Assembly: GCA_013697635.1 (NCBI GenBank)
Contig: JACCWM010000208.1
Span: forward strand, 1 to 48,460
Direction of reading: 5' to 3'
Source of the DNA: Lujinxingiaceae bacterium
GTDB taxonomy: Bacteria > Myxococcota_A > Bradymonadia > Bradymonadales > Bradymonadaceae
DNA: 48,460 nucleotides
This document shows, one piece after another, positions 1 to 8,019 of the stretch; position 1 is the first letter of the stretch, and each line of letters opens with the position of its first letter. The notes beneath the pieces were generated by a model. The model saw nothing but the letters and a program-made list of their open reading frames with translations, had not been told where the DNA came from and ran no database searches. The position numbers were made by a program, and so were the translations under genes.

Positions 1-27
1 CGCTGAGGGTCCATCCTCAGCGTTTGT
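1..27 (+). terminator. Hairpin followed by short T-rich stretch
   Basis: A perfect 8-bp stem (CGCTGAGG at 1-8, CCTCAGCG at 15-22) with a 6-nt loop is followed by TTTGT. It could be an intrinsic terminator for a plus-strand gene to the left of the window. The T-run is short and interrupted, so termination activity is uncertain. Confidence 0.4.
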
Positions 28-41
28 GCGCCAGGGCACCG

Positions 42-217
42 GCGCGCGTGCATCGACCTGAATGCTTGTACCCGCCAAACGACGAGCGGGCGCGCATCGA
101 CCTGAACATTTTTACCCCTAAACGATATCAGGGCGCGCATCGACCTGAGTATTTTCACCCTTAAAGGGTGACTGCGCGCCGGTGCAACCTGAACATCTTT
201 ACCCTCAAGCGCACAGC
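42..217. repeat. Four degenerate 44-bp tandem repeats
   Basis: The element GCGCGCATCGACCTGAA followed by an AT-richer ATTTTTACCC-like stretch occurs four times in a row. The shared ACCTG lies at 56-60, 100-104, 143-147 and 187-191, so the period is 43-44 bp. The copies differ most in the last 15 bases of each unit, and the fourth copy has GGTGCAACCTG instead of CATCGACCTG. No reading frame covers the array. The stretch from 218 to about 309 shows nothing else recognisable. The array could be a regulatory or protein-binding array, or a genome-wide intergenic repeat; the window contains only this one array. Confidence 0.75.
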
Positions 218-309
218 GGCCGGTGTTCAATACCCAGCAAATGTGGGTCAACGGTGCTCGCGCCAGGGTCTGATCGCAAAATTTGCCTGATAAGGGCTAA
301 GTCGGCACC

Positions 310-477
310 TCAAGGGACCCGACCCCCGCGTTGGTGATCGACTGGGCGAAGAGCCAGGAGATCACAACCGAGCTCCGGCGTATCGGAGCCGATCAGACAG
401 ATCCGCGACACCCCGAGCGCGGCGACATCTTCAATGGCGTTGAGCAGGCGTTGTTCGAACCCCTCGCCGCGCTGTCG
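310..477 (-). pseudogene. Remnant of DUF2064 (TIGR04282-type) glycosyltransferase-like gene
   Basis: Minus-strand translation gives a 55-residue open stretch, with an in-frame TGA just upstream (478-480) and TGA as its end (310-312). It contains GEGFEQRLLNAIEDV followed by RICLIGSDTPELG. The (I/V)GSDTP(E/D)L signature preceded by an F-x-x-R-L-x-x-A helix is typical of the DUF2064 family, a GT-A-fold nucleotidyltransferase-like group usually around 200 residues. Both the N-terminal nucleotide-binding part and the C-terminal part are missing, so this is best read as a decayed gene. It sits directly behind the methyltransferase gene on the same strand. The assignment rests on motif recognition only. 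Confidence 0.55.
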
Positions 478-512
478 TCATCGGCCTTTGCTCCACTTGG
501 CACGCGTTTGCT

Positions 513-1457
513 TCAACCATGCGTGGGCTTGGCGATTTCCAGGCGGGCACGAAGCTCGCTGGCGAGCAGGCGCTCGAGTTTGATGGGGACGCCGCCGGTG
601 GCGTCGCGAAGCGCGAGGTACTGTTTGGCCGGCTCGGTGGCAAAGTCGGTGCGGCGCATGGCGCGGATCAGGGTGTTCTTGGGGGTGTGGGCCGAGGCGA
701 CGAACTCGACAGCGCGGGTGTCGTAGCCGGCTGCGGCCAGGAGCAGGGTGCGAAAGGTGTCAGTGAGCGTGGCGGCGCTCGCGCGGCGAAGCTGCGGGCT
801 GTTCCACAACGGGGCAAAGGCGCCGGCCGTGTCGGCCTCGGAGAGCGCTCGCCAGCCGCGGGCAAGCTCGGCCTGGCAGCAGGGGGCAACGGCGATGAGC
901 TCGGCCTTTTGGGCGAGGCCCAGGGCGATGGCGTCGTCGGTGGCCGTGTCACAGGCGTGTAGCGCGATCAAGGCATGCAGCTCGCTGCCCTGATCGAGGG
1001 CGAAGCTCTCGAGATCGCTTGCGACATACGCCATGAGGTGGTCAAGGCCGGCCAGCTCAGTGATGCGGCGGCACTCGGCGATCAGCGCAGCGTTGCGGTC
1101 GACACCGATGATGCGCACCGGGTGCATCCAGACGTTCTCAAAGCACCAGGCCAGTGCCAGGCTCAGATACGAGCGACCGCAGCCCGCGTCGACGATGTTG
1201 AGCTGGGCAAAGCGGCCCATCAACTCGCGAAGCGGCGGGCCAAGCGTCCAGAGCATGTGGTTGAGTTGGAGAAACTTGTGCACCTGGCGAGGCGGCATCG
1301 TCGCATCGCGGTGCAAGAGCCCCAGCGCGCGAAGCAGCAAGGGCGCCGCATCGGGAGTGACGAGCAGGCGCTTGGAGCCGGTCAGCTCGCCAACGCGCTC
1401 GGGCGTCCAGTGCGCGCGGGCCATCTCACCAAAGGCCACGCTCCATTCGTCACGCAT
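513..1457 (-). CDS. SAM-dependent methyltransferase, METTL25/RRNAD1-like (Methyltransf_32)
   Basis: This 314-residue protein has a seven-strand Rossmann methyltransferase core. KFLQLNHM (61-68) precedes motif I, VDAGCGRSYLSL (89-100), which binds S-adenosylmethionine. GVD (118-120) ends strand 2, ALHACDTATDDAI (165-177) is the family-typical motif IV region, and VAPCCQ (190-195) follows it. The LHACD and PCC elements are characteristic of the Methyltransf_32 group, which includes eukaryotic METTL25 and RRNAD1. Substrates of the bacterial members are unknown to me; RNA or protein is likely. ATG is chosen because an AGGA element lies 5 nt upstream. The gene follows the pseudokinase gene by 85 bp on the same strand and may share its transcript. 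The C-terminal 60 residues are Ala/Leu/Arg-rich and less conserved. Confidence 0.8.
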   Translation of the reverse strand: MRDEWSVAFGEMARAHWTPERVGELTGSKRLLVTPDAAPLLLRALGLLHRDATMPPRQVHKFLQLNHMLWTLGPPLRELMGRFAQLNIVDAGCGRSYLSLALAWCFENVWMHPVRIIGVDRNAALIAECRRITELAGLDHLMAYVASDLESFALDQGSELHALIALHACDTATDDAIALGLAQKAELIAVAPCCQAELARGWRALSEADTAGAFAPLWNSPQLRRASAATLTDTFRTLLLAAAGYDTRAVEFVASAHTPKNTLIRAMRRTDFATEPAKQYLALRDATGGVPIKLERLLASELRARLEIAKPTHG

Positions 1458-1542
1458 GATCCTGCCTACACTCGATCAGAATTCGCATAGTCGGGTCCCC
1501 TGAGGGTCCGACCTTGGCAGCCCGCCGCCAACTTGCCGGGTT

Positions 1543-2706
1543 TCAAGCCGCGCCCGCGCGCAGCACGGTCATCAGCACAAGCAATGCCACAACCAGGGCG
1601 GCGGCGGCCAGTGCAATCAACAAGCGGCGGCGGCGATCATCGGGCTGCTCGGGGTTGTGATCGGGAGTCGCGGCCGCCGGGCGATGATCCGGGGACTGCT
1701 CGGGGGCCGCTTCGGCATGGGGCGGCACGCTGATCAAGGGGCCGGCCGAGATCTTGCTTTGCTGGGCGCGGTTGGTCTCGGGCGATTCGGCGCCGGTCCA
1801 AGGAGCGGGCAGCAAGATCAGGCCAAATCCCTCGCTCTGAGGGGTGGGCAGATTGTCGGGATCGCACCAGGGCAGAAGCTGGCGGATGTGATTGAAGCGC
1901 TTCTTGGCCAGCGGCTGCAGGCAGCGCGCGACGATCAGGCTCAAGCCGGGCGGATCGACGTTAGAGAGCCGATCGAAGGCGTCCTTGTTCAGCGGGTTCT
2001 CCACGCTCGGGCGAGGTTCCTCGCCGGTGAGCATGAAGCTCATCAGGGCGCCGAGCGAATAGATGTCACTGGCGCGGCGCAGCATCTGGCCGGAGACCTC
2101 GTTTCTGGCCTCGGGGGCCACGTAGGCAAAGTTGAGATCGGCCTTGTGGCGGTTGGGGGGCTCGCCCATCTTGGTGGCGTTTCCGCAGCCGGTGACGTGA
2201 ATGATGTCGTCAAAGCCAACGATGACATGGCGCGGGTCGAGGTCGCGAAAGACGTAGCCGGCCTCGTGGATATCGCTCAAAAAGCGCGCCAGGGAGGTGA
2301 AGATGCGCAGCGCTCGCAGGGGCGCAAGGCCCGAGGGGTGGCGCTCGCTGACGAGCTCAAAGAGCGTCTGGCCGTGCTGGTATTCGTAGACGAGCAGTGG
2401 CTCGTCACCCAGGCCAACCGGGCTCTGGGCGATCTCGAGCCAGTCAATCGGGTCGGGCAGCAGTGGGCTCTTGAGGGTGAGAAACTCCATCTCCTCGCGA
2501 AGGGCCTGGCGACGGCCGCCGACATAGTCAGCATCGCCCGTGCGCTCGCTGTCGTAGAGGATCGCCTTGACGCAGACGAGCTTGTCGTCGAGATGGGTGT
2601 CTCTGGCGAGCACGATTTGATAGCTGCGCCCGACGTGCAAAAGCTCGCTGACGCGAAAGCGCTCTTCGCCTCGCGTCGCGTCGATGAGAAATGAATCGGG
2701 TTCCAT
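1543..2706 (-). CDS. Membrane-anchored Ser/Thr kinase-like protein, probable pseudokinase
   Basis: This 387-residue protein is a protein-kinase fold of about 280 residues, then a Pro-rich linker and one C-terminal transmembrane helix (361-382, preceded by DDRRRR). The beta-3 lysine is present (VCVK, K48), and E72 may pair with it. The catalytic loop reads FRDLDPRH (153-160), keeping the Asp but replacing the Lys and the metal-binding Asn of HRDLKPEN. The DFG motif is replaced by GCG (173-175), so the second metal ligand is lost; YVAPEA (195-200) matches the APE motif. The glycine-rich loop is poor. It is therefore probably a catalytically dead or strongly altered kinase acting as a scaffold. 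The ATG at 2706 is preferred over an upstream TTG that would overlap the preceding gene. It lies 29 bp after the Ig-repeat/lamin-tail gene on the same strand, which suggests an operon. Confidence 0.8.
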   Translation of the reverse strand: MEPDSFLIDATRGEERFRVSELLHVGRSYQIVLARDTHLDDKLVCVKAILYDSERTGDADYVGGRRQALREEMEFLTLKSPLLPDPIDWLEIAQSPVGLGDEPLLVYEYQHGQTLFELVSERHPSGLAPLRALRIFTSLARFLSDIHEAGYVFRDLDPRHVIVGFDDIIHVTGCGNATKMGEPPNRHKADLNFAYVAPEARNEVSGQMLRRASDIYSLGALMSFMLTGEEPRPSVENPLNKDAFDRLSNVDPPGLSLIVARCLQPLAKKRFNHIRQLLPWCDPDNLPTPQSEGFGLILLPAPWTGAESPETNRAQQSKISAGPLISVPPHAEAAPEQSPDHRPAAATPDHNPEQPDDRRRRLLIALAAAALVVALLVLMTVLRAGAA

Positions 2707-2735
2707 GAATTCAATGCTTTGGAAGGACCAGAGGC

Positions 2736-5700
2736 TTAGAGCGCGTGACTGCAATCGCCCGGTGTTGGTGAGGACTGTATCGCAAACGCGCCGCTGCTGG
2801 TGCGCTCGAGCGAGTCGCCCTCGTCGGTGCCCATCGCGAGATTCTGCACGGGCTCACCGTCGGGGCCGAGCAGGCCACCGGCGTTGGAGCTGCCATAGAC
2901 GACGGCATCGATCGGTACGCTGGTCGCCACGATGCTGGTCGCAGGCAGGAAAAAGAGCGCCACACCGGCTGCCGCGCCGGCGCCGGGGCCGGCGAAGGCC
3001 GGGCTAAACTGCACGCTCTGGTCGAGGTCGGGAAAATGATTGGTCGCATCCGAGCTCGGCCCACCGACGACGAAGCAGCCGCCGGGCGCAAGCGTTCCGG
3101 AGAGCTGGACCTTCGAGTAGGCGTAGTTGCTGGTGCCGTTTCCGAGGCTGTAGTTGGACAGATCAACCGTGCTTTGGCCGGCATTGTAAATCTCGACCCA
3201 CTGGCGCCCGTCGACTGGGGCCGGAGCGCTGTAAAAGAGCTCGGAGATCACCAGGTCGGCGCTCGTCACCTCGATGTCGATATGGGCGCTTGCCGGGCCG
3301 CCCGGGCCCTCGACGATCAGCGTGTAGGTGGTGTCGACCTGGGGGAAAACGACGACGCTGCCCGTAGCCGTCACGATGAAATCAATGGGCTCAGCGTCGC
3401 CGTCCAGAATTTCCATGTCGGTGACGTACTGGGTCTGCCAGGAGAGCGTGACGGCTTCGCCAGCCTGGCTGGTGGTCACGTCGGCCGAAAAGCTCATGAT
3501 CAACTCGCCGGCTTCGACCGAGGTGGTTTCGATGTCCGTGCCGCCTGTGTTGCTCGCCGTCAGGGTGTAGGTTCTGTTGGCGGGCACGCTGACGGTGACC
3601 GCGTCTTCCTCCACCGAGCGTCCCGCAAGGCTTATCGGGTTGTTCAGATTGTCGCGAAGCGCCAGCGAGGTTGCGCCGCTGACTTTCCATTTAAGCTGAA
3701 CGTCGCTGCCCGTTGCGGTCCACGCGGGATCGGCAAAAAAAGACTCGATCACGGGCGGCAATGGAAGCACCGTCACGGTGATCGGGCTGGAGTCGGCGCT
3801 TCCAAAACTGCTCGTGGCCCGTAAAGTGTAGGTCGTGTTCACTTCCGGCTGGAACTCGAACTCACCGAAGCTGACCCCTTGATTGGTCACGTCGACATTG
3901 CCGCCACCTTGATTGCTCAAAATCGAGACGCTCGTCGCATCGGCGGTTTGCCAACTGAGCTTGACCTTCTCGCCGATGACGATCTGTTGCGAATCGGCGG
4001 TGAACTGCGTGACCGTGGGCCGCTTGATCATGATCGTGACCAGAGCGGTCTGCGGGCCTTCCAAACCGTTTGCCGTCAACACGTAGGTGGTGTCCACCGA
4101 CGGCGTAACGATGACGGTGTCTTCGATGATCGACTTGCTGGCAATGTTGACCGCACCACCCGGTGCGCGAATCAGCGAGAGCGACGATGCCCCCTCGACC
4201 ACCCAGCGAAGCGCGACGGACTGACCAAAGCTGATCTCGGTCGAGGTGAGCGCTTCAAATACTTCGATGTTGACCACCGGCCCGGTCGTTACATCGACCG
4301 TTCTCGTCGCAGAGCCGCCGCGATTGGTCGCCACAAGCGTATAGCTGCTGTTGGCGTCGACCTGGATTGAAATCGTGTCCGAGATCAGCGATTTGGCGGA
4401 GATGTCGATGCTGTTGCCCAGGGCGTCTTCGAGCGTCAAGCTCTCGGCACCTGAAACCGTCCAAGACAAGGTCGTGTCCGTTCCCGCCACGACGTGGCTG
4501 GGCGTCGCGGTCAAGACGCTGATCACGGGATCGAGCGGCAAAACGACGACGCTCACGCTCTCGCTGCGCGTCTGGGTCGCGTTGGTGATCGTCAAAGTGT
4601 AGGTCGTATCCTGCGCGGGGGTCAGCGTGATCGAGCCGTTGGGCAAGGTTGTGGCGCCGAGCTCGATGGCATTGTTGTTCTGGTCATGGATTGCGACGCT
4701 CGTCGCGTCACCGCTGGTCTGCCAGTTGAGCTCGATGCTCTCACCGATACGGATCGTTTCATCATTGACCGCAAAGCTCGCGATGGTCAGGCGCGCGATG
4801 ACGCCGATCTCGATCACCCTCTCGGTCCAGCCATTGGTATTGGTAGCGACCAAGGAATAGGTGCTGTTTTTTTCGGGATGAATCGTCGTTGTGCGCCCGT
4901 CTAAATCGGACGAGGAAAGCGCGATGGGCTCGTCGTCGTCGTCGAGCACGGTAATCGAGTCGGCATTCTCCACGTTCCACGACAAGATCACGGGGTCGCC
5001 GGAGATGCTGAACTCCGGGGTCGCGGCGAACTGCGAGATCACCGGCCGATCGAGCACGATCGCTATCTCTCGGGCGACGAAGCCCTTTTCATTGACGAGC
5101 TCGAGGCCCACCGAAACATCGTCATTGATCACAAAATCTGTTTCGCCAGACTTCAACTCGTTGGCGGGAATCACGTAGAGCTGGTCGGCAAAACCAACGC
5201 TGCCAGAAGCAACGAACTCCGTCTTCCAGCGCACCGTGACCGTGGCTCCCTTGTCGACGCGCGTAGCGCTGACCTCGAACAAGTCGACGCGGGGCGGGCC
5301 CAGCTCCACGACGACCTCGGGGATGACTTCAATGCTCAATGACTGGCTGACGGAATCAAATTCATTGGTCGCGGTCAGCGTAAAGCTCGTCGTCTCGGCG
5401 GGCACCACGCTCCATTCACCCTCGCCCAGGGCGTCTTGTGGGACTTCGAAGCTGAAGGAGCCGCCCTCAATGATCACGCTCGCGGCGTGGCTCGTCTTCC
5501 AACGCAATACGACGGTTTCACCCTCGTCGATGACCACCGCGTTCACGGTGAAGCGATCGATGACCGGCAACACCTCAACGACAACGGGGCGCAACTGACA
5601 GGTACCATCGGTGCAGATTTCATTGGAGAAGCACTGAAAGTCGTTGCGACACTCTTGATCGGTAAAGACCGGCGCGCAAGCGGGGGCCAGTGCCAAAAAA

Positions 5701-5756
5701 ATCGGCAACATGGCCAGCGCAACAAAGGAGCGGTAAAGGTGATGCGTCAAAAACAT
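2736..5756 (-). CDS. Exported multi-Ig-repeat protein with C-terminal lamin-tail domain
   Basis: This protein of about 1006 residues has an N-terminal export signal (hydrophobic 10-26) ending near LAPAC (Cys27), a possible but atypical lipobox. A short Cys-rich segment (27-53, five cysteines) follows. About nine Ig-like beta-sandwich repeats of about 85 residues come next, each with a V-x-L-x-W-x-(T/V) strand and a closing TTYTLTATN-like strand. The C-terminal 170 residues start with LVISELFYSAP and contain WVEIYNAG and DLSNYSLGNG, the hallmarks of the LTD (lamin-tail) domain found on bacterial surface and secreted proteins. The ATG at 5756 is chosen over a GTG at 5816 because it begins a normal signal peptide. 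It probably acts as a stalk displaying the LTD outside the cell. It starts a minus-strand series with the pseudokinase and the methyltransferase. Confidence 0.8.
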   Translation of the reverse strand: MFLTHHLYRSFVALAMLPIFLALAPACAPVFTDQECRNDFQCFSNEICTDGTCQLRPVVVEVLPVIDRFTVNAVVIDEGETVVLRWKTSHAASVIIEGGSFSFEVPQDALGEGEWSVVPAETTSFTLTATNEFDSVSQSLSIEVIPEVVVELGPPRVDLFEVSATRVDKGATVTVRWKTEFVASGSVGFADQLYVIPANELKSGETDFVINDDVSVGLELVNEKGFVAREIAIVLDRPVISQFAATPEFSISGDPVILSWNVENADSITVLDDDDEPIALSSSDLDGRTTTIHPEKNSTYSLVATNTNGWTERVIEIGVIARLTIASFAVNDETIRIGESIELNWQTSGDATSVAIHDQNNNAIELGATTLPNGSITLTPAQDTTYTLTITNATQTRSESVSVVVLPLDPVISVLTATPSHVVAGTDTTLSWTVSGAESLTLEDALGNSIDISAKSLISDTISIQVDANSSYTLVATNRGGSATRTVDVTTGPVVNIEVFEALTSTEISFGQSVALRWVVEGASSLSLIRAPGGAVNIASKSIIEDTVIVTPSVDTTYVLTANGLEGPQTALVTIMIKRPTVTQFTADSQQIVIGEKVKLSWQTADATSVSILSNQGGGNVDVTNQGVSFGEFEFQPEVNTTYTLRATSSFGSADSSPITVTVLPLPPVIESFFADPAWTATGSDVQLKWKVSGATSLALRDNLNNPISLAGRSVEEDAVTVSVPANRTYTLTASNTGGTDIETTSVEAGELIMSFSADVTTSQAGEAVTLSWQTQYVTDMEILDGDAEPIDFIVTATGSVVVFPQVDTTYTLIVEGPGGPASAHIDIEVTSADLVISELFYSAPAPVDGRQWVEIYNAGQSTVDLSNYSLGNGTSNYAYSKVQLSGTLAPGGCFVVGGPSSDATNHFPDLDQSVQFSPAFAGPGAGAAAGVALFFLPATSIVATSVPIDAVVYGSSNAGGLLGPDGEPVQNLAMGTDEGDSLERTSSGAFAIQSSPTPGDCSHAL

Positions 5757-5981
5757 GGCGATCTCGGCATAGATTAACGTTATCCCGACGCAGGTTACAA
5801 AAATTTGAACGCGCACACAACTTCATTGACCAAAGCCGGCAAAGCTTTAGGCAGCGGTCATGCTCATATATTTCGAAGCTGTGCGTGGGCACCAACAAAG
5901 AGTACTTTACTTTCGATGGCTAAATTCGCTTAAATGATCTCCAACATGCAGTGTCCAGCCTCATCCAAATTAGGATTGTCC

Positions 5982-6779
5982 GTGGCAAATCGGCGTCGAC
6001 TTGTAATGACCAGCTTGATCAGCCTCGCCCTTGCGTTTCAGGCGTGCGTGACGTCCGATCCTTCGCCAACAGCCAAACCCGATGTGGCGGTCAGCGAAGA
6101 TGTTGGTGTCGAACCCGACGTCGTCTCACCGATCGACGTGGTCGAGGTACCAAGTCTGGATATCCCCTACCCCTTGTTGGAGCTGCCTGATGGCGCGACG
6201 GCGCCCTGGCCGGGCGGCGTGGTTCACGGCGCTCTGCTCAAGGTGGCGCATGTGATCGACGGCGATACGCTTTATCTGGAGGTTGCCGAAGGCAGCGCCG
6301 TTCGCCTGCGCATCGTGGGCATCGATGCTCCCGAGTGCATCAAGCGCCGAGTGACCAGCAGTTGGATGGAGTGCGATCCGGCCAACACCGACTTCTCCGG
6401 AGATGGCGAGCCCTTTGGCGTCGAGTCCTGGCAGGCGCTGAAGGCTCTGATTGACGCCGACCCCGTGGTTCGCATCGCGTGCAACATGGTCGACGGCTTT
6501 TGCGATCGCGACCACTTCGATCGCTACCTGGGCTGGCTGATCACCTCCGGTCCGCTCGACGCAAGCGTCCACCTGGCGAGCAACGGCCTGGCCCTGACCT
6601 ATACGGCCTTTCCCGTTCCCAACATGAACGTCTATTGCGCGGCCGAAGACGAGGCGATCGCCGCCAAGCGCGGACTGTGGAGCGAAGGATTTGACGCGGC
6701 ATTTGCTGGCTTCAATCCCAGCACACGCACCTGGTACAGCTCGCGCAACTCCCGCTGCCAGGCCGCCCAAAAGCAGTAA
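5982..6779 (+). CDS. Thermonuclease (SNase-fold) lipoprotein
   Basis: This 265-residue protein is a staphylococcal-nuclease-fold phosphodiesterase, predicted to be exported. A short RRR n-region and hydrophobic stretch end at Cys22 (AFQAC, a weak lipobox), followed by an Asp/Val/Pro-rich linker. The SNase domain starts near residue 80: VIDGDTLYL (91-99), RLRIVGIDAPE (108-118, with the catalytic Arg and Ca-binding Asp), FGVES (145-149, the usual position of the catalytic Glu region) and DRYLGWL (180-186, the second catalytic Arg). AAKRGLW (227-233) is the conserved end of the fold. The GTG at 5982 is preferred over the ATG at 5934 because AGGA lies at a good distance upstream and the signal peptide then looks normal. 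The next gene starts 27 bp after the stop. Confidence 0.8.
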   Translation: MANRRRLVMTSLISLALAFQACVTSDPSPTAKPDVAVSEDVGVEPDVVSPIDVVEVPSLDIPYPLLELPDGATAPWPGGVVHGALLKVAHVIDGDTLYLEVAEGSAVRLRIVGIDAPECIKRRVTSSWMECDPANTDFSGDGEPFGVESWQALKALIDADPVVRIACNMVDGFCDRDHFDRYLGWLITSGPLDASVHLASNGLALTYTAFPVPNMNVYCAAEDEAIAAKRGLWSEGFDAAFAGFNPSTRTWYSSRNSRCQAAQKQ

Positions 6780-6806
6780 ACCCTCACCGAGACTTTGTTT
6801 TCAGCC

Positions 6807-8006
6807 ATGGGTCGACTCTCATTTGCCACAGCCTGGGTATCGTTCACGCTACTCGGGGCGCCGCTCGCTTGGTCTGGCGAGCCAGAGTGCACGGGCTGGC
6901 AGCCGGCGCAAAAAGTGGGCACGCTGTCGATCGACGCCGTTGACGAATCCTCGGGTCTTGCAGCGAGTTGGCTGCGCGCTGACCTGATCTGGACTCATAA
7001 CGACTCGGGTGACACGGCCCGCTTGTTCGCCCTGAGAACAGACGGCGAAGTGCTCACCGAGCTCACGCTCACCGGCGCTGGCAGCGTGGACTGGGAGGAT
7101 ATGGCCATCGCCGCCTGCGCCCCTGACGACGCGGCGCCGTGCATCTATGTTGCGGACATCGGTGACAACAACGCGCGACGTGAGCATGTGTCGATCTACC
7201 GCTTTGCCGAGCCGGATTTGGGCACGCCCGCGGTGGCCAGTCTCGTGATTGACCAGTTCGAAGAGCTTCGCTTCACCTATGCGGGAGGACCACGCGACGC
7301 CGAGACATTGCTCGTGCACCCGCAAACGGGCGCAATCTACATCGTCGAGAAGAACGCCACGGGCCAAAGCCAGGTTTTTCGCGTTGCCCCGCGATTTGGC
7401 GAAGCCGGCGTGGTGGCTGAGCCGATCGCCACGCTGCACTTCGATCACCTCGTCGCCTTTGGACGCATGACCACCGGAGGAGACGTCTCCCCCGACGGGC
7501 GCGAGTTTACACTTCGCACCTACACCGATCTTTACACCTACTGCGCGCCGAGCGCCGAAGCCTTCGAAGCCGCCTTCCAAGCGACGCCGATCGTCAGTGC
7601 GCAGCGCCCCCTGACGATTCAAGGCGAGGCACTGACCTATGATCGCCAGGACAACGCCCTGTGGCTGACGAGCGAGCAGCTGCCCGCTCCGCTGTTGCGC
7701 GTGCCACGCCAGGAGCGCGTCGAGCCCGATCCGAGCCAGGCCGATCCGGAGCCCGATGCCCCAGATGCCACACCGATAAGCGGCCTTGACGCAAACGCCA
7801 GCCCCGACGACTTCGATGTGCAGACGGACACGACTACGGCCCAAGACATTGCTCCGGCGATAAGCGATAACGCTAACAGTTCATCTTGTAGCTGTGCCAT
7901 GCTATCCTCTTCGCGGCGCGCAAATCTTGCGCTTTTTTTCGTGACCGCGTCTTTACTTGTCTTGGGGCGCCGTGGTCCCAGGCCGCCTCGTGCAGTCCGT
8001 CAATAG
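6807..8006 (+). CDS. Secreted beta-propeller-like protein with MYXO-CTERM-like tail
   Basis: This 399-residue protein has an N-terminal signal peptide (about 1-23, ending APLAWS). The body is rich in beta strands with repeated acidic and aromatic patterns (WTHNDSGDTARLFAL, YVADIGDNNARREHVSIYR, VSPDGREFTLRTY). These resemble six-bladed propeller proteins, but I recognise no family with certainty. A Pro/Asp-rich linker follows. The tail reads SCSC, a short spacer with two Arg, a hydrophobic helix (LALFFVTASLLVLG) and basic residues, matching the MYXO-CTERM sorting pattern of Cys, transmembrane helix, Arg. It would be cell-surface anchored after processing by a myxosortase-type enzyme, which is not in this window. 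The stop codon TAG forms part of the TAGGAG ribosome-binding site of the kinase gene downstream, so the two are probably coupled. Confidence 0.7.
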   Translation: MGRLSFATAWVSFTLLGAPLAWSGEPECTGWQPAQKVGTLSIDAVDESSGLAASWLRADLIWTHNDSGDTARLFALRTDGEVLTELTLTGAGSVDWEDMAIAACAPDDAAPCIYVADIGDNNARREHVSIYRFAEPDLGTPAVASLVIDQFEELRFTYAGGPRDAETLLVHPQTGAIYIVEKNATGQSQVFRVAPRFGEAGVVAEPIATLHFDHLVAFGRMTTGGDVSPDGREFTLRTYTDLYTYCAPSAEAFEAAFQATPIVSAQRPLTIQGEALTYDRQDNALWLTSEQLPAPLLRVPRQERVEPDPSQADPEPDAPDATPISGLDANASPDDFDVQTDTTTAQDIAPAISDNANSSSCSCAMLSSSRRANLALFFVTASLLVLGRRGPRPPRAVRQ

Positions 8007-8019
8007 GAGCTCCATCGTA

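Noticed and set aside
42-217. CRISPR array
   Set aside because: The 44-bp units follow each other without unique spacers, the copies are degenerate, and no cas gene is present.
1490-1512. Hairpin GTCGG...CCGAC between the pseudokinase and methyltransferase genes
   Set aside because: The stem is interrupted by mismatches and has no T-run; it is too weak to call a terminator.
1657-2694. 345-codon plus-strand frame opposite the pseudokinase
   Set aside because: The composition is Gly/Ala/Arg-rich without motifs, and the opposite strand has the kinase-fold signatures.
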